A stretch of 7,564 nt of DNA from Candidatus Pygmaiobacter gallistercoris (GTDB taxonomy: Bacteria; Bacillota; Clostridia; Oscillospirales; Ruminococcaceae). Numbering within the stretch: position 1 is the stretch's first letter; each line of letters begins with the position of its first letter. The position numbers were made by a program, and so were the translations under genes. The notes beneath the pieces were generated by a model. That model was not told where the DNA came from, did not search any database, and saw only the letters and a list, made by a program, of their open reading frames with translations. Location: positions 1-7,564 of the forward strand of contig DXIA01000042.1 of the NCBI GenBank assembly GCA_019113125.1. The letters run 5' to 3'. This document shows positions 4,936 through 7,564 of the stretch, in pieces.

Positions 4936-5778
4936 TTATTTTTCGAGCAGACCTTCCAGCGCCTCGACGCCGGCGGAGAGATAACTGCCCTCAAACGCCT
5001 CGATGACCCCCATATCGCACTGCTTTGCCAGACCGGGATCGATCGGCAGCTTGCCCAGCACCGGCAGGTTGTGGGCGGCGGCGATCTCGTCGATGTGGGA
5101 CTCGCCGAAGACCGAGATCTTCTTGCCGCAGTCGGGACAGGTGAAATAGCTCATATTCTCCACCAGACCGAGGACGGGGATGTTCATCATGTCCGCCATC
5201 TTGACCGCCTTCTCGACGATCATCGAGACCAGATCCTGCGGGCTGGCGACGACGACGATGCCGTCCACCGGCAGCGACTGGAAAACGGTCAGCGCCACAT
5301 CGCCGGTTCCCGGAGGCATGTCCACAAACAGGTAGTCGACATCGCCCCAGACCACGTCGGTCCAGAACTGGGTCACGGTGCCGGCGATGACCGGGCCGCG
5401 CCAGACCACCGGATCGGTCTCGTGCTCGAGCAGCAGGTTGACCGACATGACCTTGATGCCGGTGCGGCTCTCCACCGGAAGGATCCCCAGCTCACTGCCG
5501 AGGGCCCGGGTCTTGAGCCCGAACATCTTGGGGATCGAGGGGCCGGTGATGTCGGCGTCCAGAATGCCGACATTGTATTCCCGGCGCCGCATCTCGACGG
5601 CCAGCATTCCGCTGACCAGACTCTTGCCGACGCCGCCCTTGCCGCTGATGACGCCGATGACCTTTTTGATCTTGCTGTTGGGGTTTGCCGCCTCGCGCAT
5701 GTCCTGAGGCGCGCCGCCCTGACGGGAGGCGCAGGCCTCGCCGCAGGTTTCGCAGTTGTGGGTGCAACCTTCGCTCAT
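4936..5778 (-). CDS. mrp: Mrp/NBP35-family Fe-S cluster carrier ATPase
   Basis: A 280-residue cytosolic P-loop ATPase of the Mrp/ApbC/NBP35 group, which carries Fe-S clusters and delivers them to apoproteins, usually as a dimer. Seen: deviant Walker A GKGGVGKS (46-53), DADITGPSIPKMFGL (74-88), switch DMPPGTGD (153-160), ASPQDLVSMIVEKAV (178-192), and the C-terminal CPDC (214-217), the CxxC that holds the bridging cluster between subunits. The N-terminus adds C5, C9, C12 and C16, a ferredoxin-like cluster reminiscent of eukaryotic NBP35 and of clostridial Mrp; many bacterial Mrp proteins lack it or carry a DUF59 domain instead. Length is normal. AAAGAGGT (plus 5788-5795) lies 9 bases before the ATG. 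It is a single-gene unit with its own promoter and terminator, convergent with one sigma operon and divergent from the other, and there is no sign of a functional link to them. Confidence 0.95.
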   Translation of the reverse strand: MSEGCTHNCETCGEACASRQGGAPQDMREAANPNSKIKKVIGVISGKGGVGKSLVSGMLAVEMRRREYNVGILDADITGPSIPKMFGLKTRALGSELGILPVESRTGIKVMSVNLLLEHETDPVVWRGPVIAGTVTQFWTDVVWGDVDYLFVDMPPGTGDVALTVFQSLPVDGIVVVASPQDLVSMIVEKAVKMADMMNIPVLGLVENMSYFTCPDCGKKISVFGESHIDEIAAAHNLPVLGKLPIDPGLAKQCDMGVIEAFEGSYLSAGVEALEGLLEK

Positions 5779-5804
5779 GAATACGATACCTCTTTTCCTT
5801 GTTC

Positions 5805-5833
5805 GATCCCGCCCCGGCCGCGGGACGGGAATC
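5805..5833 (-). other. GC-rich hairpin at the start of the mrp leader
   Basis: GATCCCGCCCCG pairs with CGGGACGGGAATC around loop GCCG, with one bulge and one mismatch. Given the promoter at 5845-5873, transcription should begin near 5838, so this stem forms almost at the 5' end of the mrp mRNA, where it may protect against decay. It leaves the ribosome binding site free. No riboswitch fold is recognised. Confidence 0.4.
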
Positions 5834-5880
5834 GGCTGGGATTAAGTATACCATATTTGTGAAGTTATTTCAATCGGCTG
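5830..5880. repeat. Direct repeat AATCGGCTG flanking the mrp promoter
   Basis: AATCGGCTG occurs at 5830-5838 and 5872-5880, start to start 42 bases (about four helical turns), one copy at the expected transcription start and one overlapping the -35. The second copy leads into CGGCTGCCG (5875-5883), a small dyad between the two divergent promoters. Possibly operator sites; a 9-base match could be chance. Confidence 0.35.
5845..5873 (-). promoter_or_regulatory. mrp promoter
   Basis: On the minus strand: -35 TTGAAA (5873-5868), exactly 17 bases, -10 TATACT (5850-5845) with a TG one base upstream of it. Each hexamer is close to the housekeeping consensus. The leader to the ATG at 5778 is about 60 bases. 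Confidence 0.85.
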
Positions 5881-5886
5881 CCGGAT

Positions 5887-5915
5887 TTGCGAAAGCAGCC
5901 CGTTTATGCTATAAT
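5887..5915 (+). promoter_or_regulatory. Promoter of the second sigma operon
   Basis: -35 TTGCGA (5887-5892), 17 bases, -10 TATAAT (5910-5915) preceded by TGC, an extended -10. It is a housekeeping-type promoter placed back to back with that of mrp, with 13 bases between the -35 elements. Transcription should start near 5922, about 30 bases before the leader ORF. Confidence 0.85.
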
Positions 5916-5953
5916 GGCGCAAAAATGCGGCCAAAGAGAGGAGGCGCGCGGGG

Positions 5954-6190
5954 ATGGAGAAAAGGGTCCGTGTAAAGAAAAAGGATGATATGCAAAAGAC
6001 GATCACCGAGATCCTTCGCCGCCGTCCTGCAAAGACCGCCGCGGCACGGCGGAAGATCCTGCGGGAGAACCCGGTTTATCAGGATTGCTACCAAAACCGC
6101 CCGGCCACCCGGCAGAGAAAGACAGAGGGGAGGGGTGTGGGTGCTGCCGATGATGGTGTTCGACACCGAGGAGGAGAAAAGCAGATTTGA
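5954..6190 (+). CDS. Small basic leader ORF ahead of the second sigma factor
   Basis: A 78-residue frame, first on the transcript, with an excellent ribosome binding site AGAGAGGAGG (5935-5944) 9 bases before its ATG. The product is strongly basic (KRVRVKKK at 3-10, ILRRRPAKTAAARRKILREN at 20-39), with no hydrophobic segment and no family I recognise. Its last 50 bases overlap the sigma gene in another frame, and the sigma ribosome binding site lies inside it, so translation of this frame should influence access to the sigma start. It could be a true small protein, perhaps nucleic-acid binding, or a leader whose translation couples to sigma synthesis. No counterpart precedes the first sigma gene, where the promoter is only about 25 bases from the start. 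Confidence 0.55.
   Translation: MEKRVRVKKKDDMQKTITEILRRRPAKTAAARRKILRENPVYQDCYQNRPATRQRKTEGRGVGAADDGVRHRGGEKQI
6128..6135 (+). promoter_or_regulatory. Ribosome binding site of the second sigma factor
   Basis: GGGAGGGG lies 5 bases before a GTG at 6141 and 14 before the ATG at 6150. The spacing favours GTG, and alignment with the first sigma factor (whose start is clear) places its methionine about there. Confidence 0.55.
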
Positions 6191-6737
6191 GCAGGCGTAT
6201 GAGAAATACCGCAAGGTCGGATTCTACTACGCGCGGGAGATCCTCCACGACGACGCACTGGCGGAGGACGCGCTGCACGACGCCTTTCTCTCCCTCGCGC
6301 GCAACATGGATAAGATCGGGGAAATCGACTGTAACAAATCCTTTAACTATTTCGTTACCATTGTGAAAAATGCCTCGATCTCGGCACTGCGCCGCCAGCG
6401 GCGGGCGCGGATGGTCGAGATCGATGATGAGCAATCGCTGTTCCAGCTCGAGGACCGCGACCCCGGTCCCGAGCAGAAACTGTTGGAGCAGGCGGGGTAT
6501 GAGGAGCTGCTGGAGGCGATCCGCACCCTCAAACCAGCCTATCAGGCGCCGCTGCTGCTCAAGTACGCAAACGGCTACTCCGAGGCGGAGATTGCGAAAC
6601 TGCTCGGGATGACCGTCTCGAACGTCTCGGTGCGGATCCACCGGGCAAAACAGAAATTGATCCCGCTGCTGCGGGACCAGCGGAAAGGGGGAGAGAACAA
6701 TGGCAAACCCAAAAAGGGAACAGGACGCAGCGATTGA
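6141..6737 (+). CDS. ECF-like RNA polymerase sigma factor (second copy)
   Basis: A 198-residue sigma-70 family protein of regions 2 and 4. Region 2 is about 16-90: RFEQAYEKYRKVGFYYAREI (15-34), ALAEDALHDAFLSLARNMDK (39-58), NYFVTIVKNASISALRRQRR (69-88). An acidic linker (92-118) precedes region 4, about 120-178: LKPAYQAPLLLKYANGYS (130-147) and the HTH AEIAKLLGMTVSNVSVRIHR (149-168). It is paralogous to the first copy but has a longer linker and a basic tail (RKGGENNGKPKKG, 181-193). I start at GTG 6141 on spacing from GGGAGGGG; ATG 6150 or 6153 would shorten it by 3 or 4 residues. The frame is open back to 5985 but that part is not sigma-like. It overlaps the leader ORF by 50 bases and the next gene by 38, so all three should be translationally coupled. 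Region 4 probably recognises promoters different from the first copy's. Confidence 0.9.
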   Translation: MLPMMVFDTEEEKSRFEQAYEKYRKVGFYYAREILHDDALAEDALHDAFLSLARNMDKIGEIDCNKSFNYFVTIVKNASISALRRQRRARMVEIDDEQSLFQLEDRDPGPEQKLLEQAGYEELLEAIRTLKPAYQAPLLLKYANGYSEAEIAKLLGMTVSNVSVRIHRAKQKLIPLLRDQRKGGENNGKPKKGTGRSD

Positions 6738-7512
6738 GCAGCTGCTCGCACAGGCGGCGCGGCAGATCGCGGACGAGCAGGCCGAAAAGATCCGGCAGCG
6801 GTATCAGGACGCGCCGGAGGTCGAGTTCTCCCCCGCCTTCAACCGGAAGATGGAACAACTGATCGCAGCGCAGAAGAAACACTGCTGCCTGATTCGGTGG
6901 AACAAGGTGGCAAAGCGGGCGGCGATGATCCTGGTCGTCTTTGCCACCGCCCTCGCGGCAACCCTCTCGGTCAAGGGGGTGCGGGCGCGGCTGTACGACT
7001 ATTTTGTCTCCCGCAAAGACGCCTACACCGAGGTGAGAATCTCGGCGGCGAACGGCATGGTGGCCGAGATCTCACAGGGGGATTACCACTATGAGCCGGA
7101 TTACCTGCCGGCGGGTTTCCGGGTGACCGGCAAAAGCGAGGAATTCGACTTCTTCTATTCGGTCGAATACAGCGATGAAAAGGCGTATGCGGCGTACGAG
7201 GAACAGTTCAACAAGCTGATCGAGAAGTACGGTTCGCAGCAGGCGATCCCGGAGGAGGAGCAGATCACCTATCAGGGCCCCTGGATTCTGTTTGAGGAAC
7301 AGCGCAGCATTGCCGGCTCGGTGGTCTTTGATACCGAGAACGCGAGCTACAAGGAGCTCGAGATCTCGGGCAGTCCGGCTTATCTCACCATCAAGAACGG
7401 CAAGACGATGCTGATCTGGGACAATGGGGACCGCTCTTTCTATCTTTACGGCAACCTCACCGAGAGCGAGGCGGTCCGGATGGCGAACAGCCTGGTCAGG
7501 GTGGAAGAATAG
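6700..7512 (+). CDS. DUF4367 membrane protein, probable anti-sigma factor (second copy)
   Basis: A 270-residue single-pass membrane protein. The cytoplasmic part (1-68) is charged and helical (residues 5-35), then VEFSPAFNRKMEQLIAAQKK (41-60), the segment shared with the first copy. The membrane helix is about 70-90. The outer part opens VRARLYDYFVSRKDAYTEVR (94-113), has YLPAGF (135-140) where the first copy has WLPDGY, and ends with the DUF4367 core: GSPAYLTIKNGKTMLIWDNG (224-243) and SEAVRMANSL (256-265). It is longer than the first copy mainly through an insert of about 40 residues at 150-195. No zinc-binding motif. AAAGGGGGAG (6684-6693) lies about 7 bases before the ATG. By pairing it should restrain the sigma factor encoded just before it; the signal is unknown. 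Downstream, 52 bases to the window end show no terminator. Confidence 0.85.
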   Translation: MANPKREQDAAIEQLLAQAARQIADEQAEKIRQRYQDAPEVEFSPAFNRKMEQLIAAQKKHCCLIRWNKVAKRAAMILVVFATALAATLSVKGVRARLYDYFVSRKDAYTEVRISAANGMVAEISQGDYHYEPDYLPAGFRVTGKSEEFDFFYSVEYSDEKAYAAYEEQFNKLIEKYGSQQAIPEEEQITYQGPWILFEEQRSIAGSVVFDTENASYKELEISGSPAYLTIKNGKTMLIWDNGDRSFYLYGNLTESEAVRMANSLVRVEE

Positions 7513-7564
7513 AACAAAAGGAACGGACCTGCGGGGACGGGAACCCACAAAACAGATGGGGGAT

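Noticed and set aside
4873..5862. Long plus-strand frame of 329 codons
   Set aside because: It lies antisense to mrp, whose Walker A and CxxC motifs are unmistakable. The frame is rich in His, Asp and Arg, as expected from a mirrored GC-rich gene, and has no ribosome binding site.
6003..6641. Minus-strand frame of 212 codons
   Set aside because: Antisense to the second sigma factor, whose regions 2 and 4 are clear.
1..7564. CRISPR array, tRNA, rRNA, insertion sequence or toxin-antitoxin/defence system
   Set aside because: No regularly spaced repeats, no tRNA-like cloverleaf with anticodon features, and no transposase, nuclease or toxin motif is visible on either strand.

Overview
The window looks like chromosomal DNA from a GC-rich, low-copy Firmicute, most likely a class Clostridia member of the Oscillospiraceae/Ruminococcaceae type. 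The grounds are strong AGGAGG-type ribosome binding sites, consensus TATAAT promoters, sigma factor/DUF4367 gene pairs, a clostridial-style Mrp with an N-terminal cysteine cluster, and an HTH-plus-membrane-segment regulator. The species cannot be named from this sequence.

Layout. (1) Bases 1-1127, plus strand: the last 18 codons of an upstream gene, overlapping by ATGA the gene for a secreted lipoprotein with beta-propeller-like repeats. (2) Bases 1128-1292: a strong hairpin that can terminate transcription from both sides, then an unusual two-hairpin, three-way-junction-like palindrome. (3) Bases 1293-2561, minus strand: a Cro/C1-type HTH protein with about four membrane helices, preceded by an unassigned cytosolic protein whose start codon is ambiguous. 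(4) Bases 2735-4857, plus strand: a four-gene operon of ECF-like sigma factor, DUF4367 anti-sigma-like membrane protein, and two small multi-pass membrane proteins, with tight or overlapping junctions. (5) Bases 4886-5873: a shared terminator and a convergent Mrp/NBP35-type Fe-S carrier ATPase gene on the minus strand, with its own well-formed promoter. (6) Bases 5887-7512, plus strand, divergent from mrp: a short basic leader ORF, a second ECF-like sigma factor and a second DUF4367 protein, again overlapping. The last 52 bases show no gene and no clear terminator. No gap exceeds 300 bases.

How it works together. The main theme is repeated sigma/anti-sigma cassettes. Two are complete and related to each other, and the C-terminus cut by the left edge resembles the end of the first anti-sigma-like protein, so a third may lie just upstream. 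In each complete pair a single-pass membrane protein with an extracytoplasmic DUF4367 domain presumably senses a cell-envelope signal and holds its cytoplasmic sigma factor; the accessory membrane proteins or lipoprotein encoded downstream may be part of the sensing or the response. This is inference from gene order and family. Mrp is a housekeeping Fe-S protein that happens to sit between the cassettes. I see no mobile element, CRISPR array, tRNA or rRNA.
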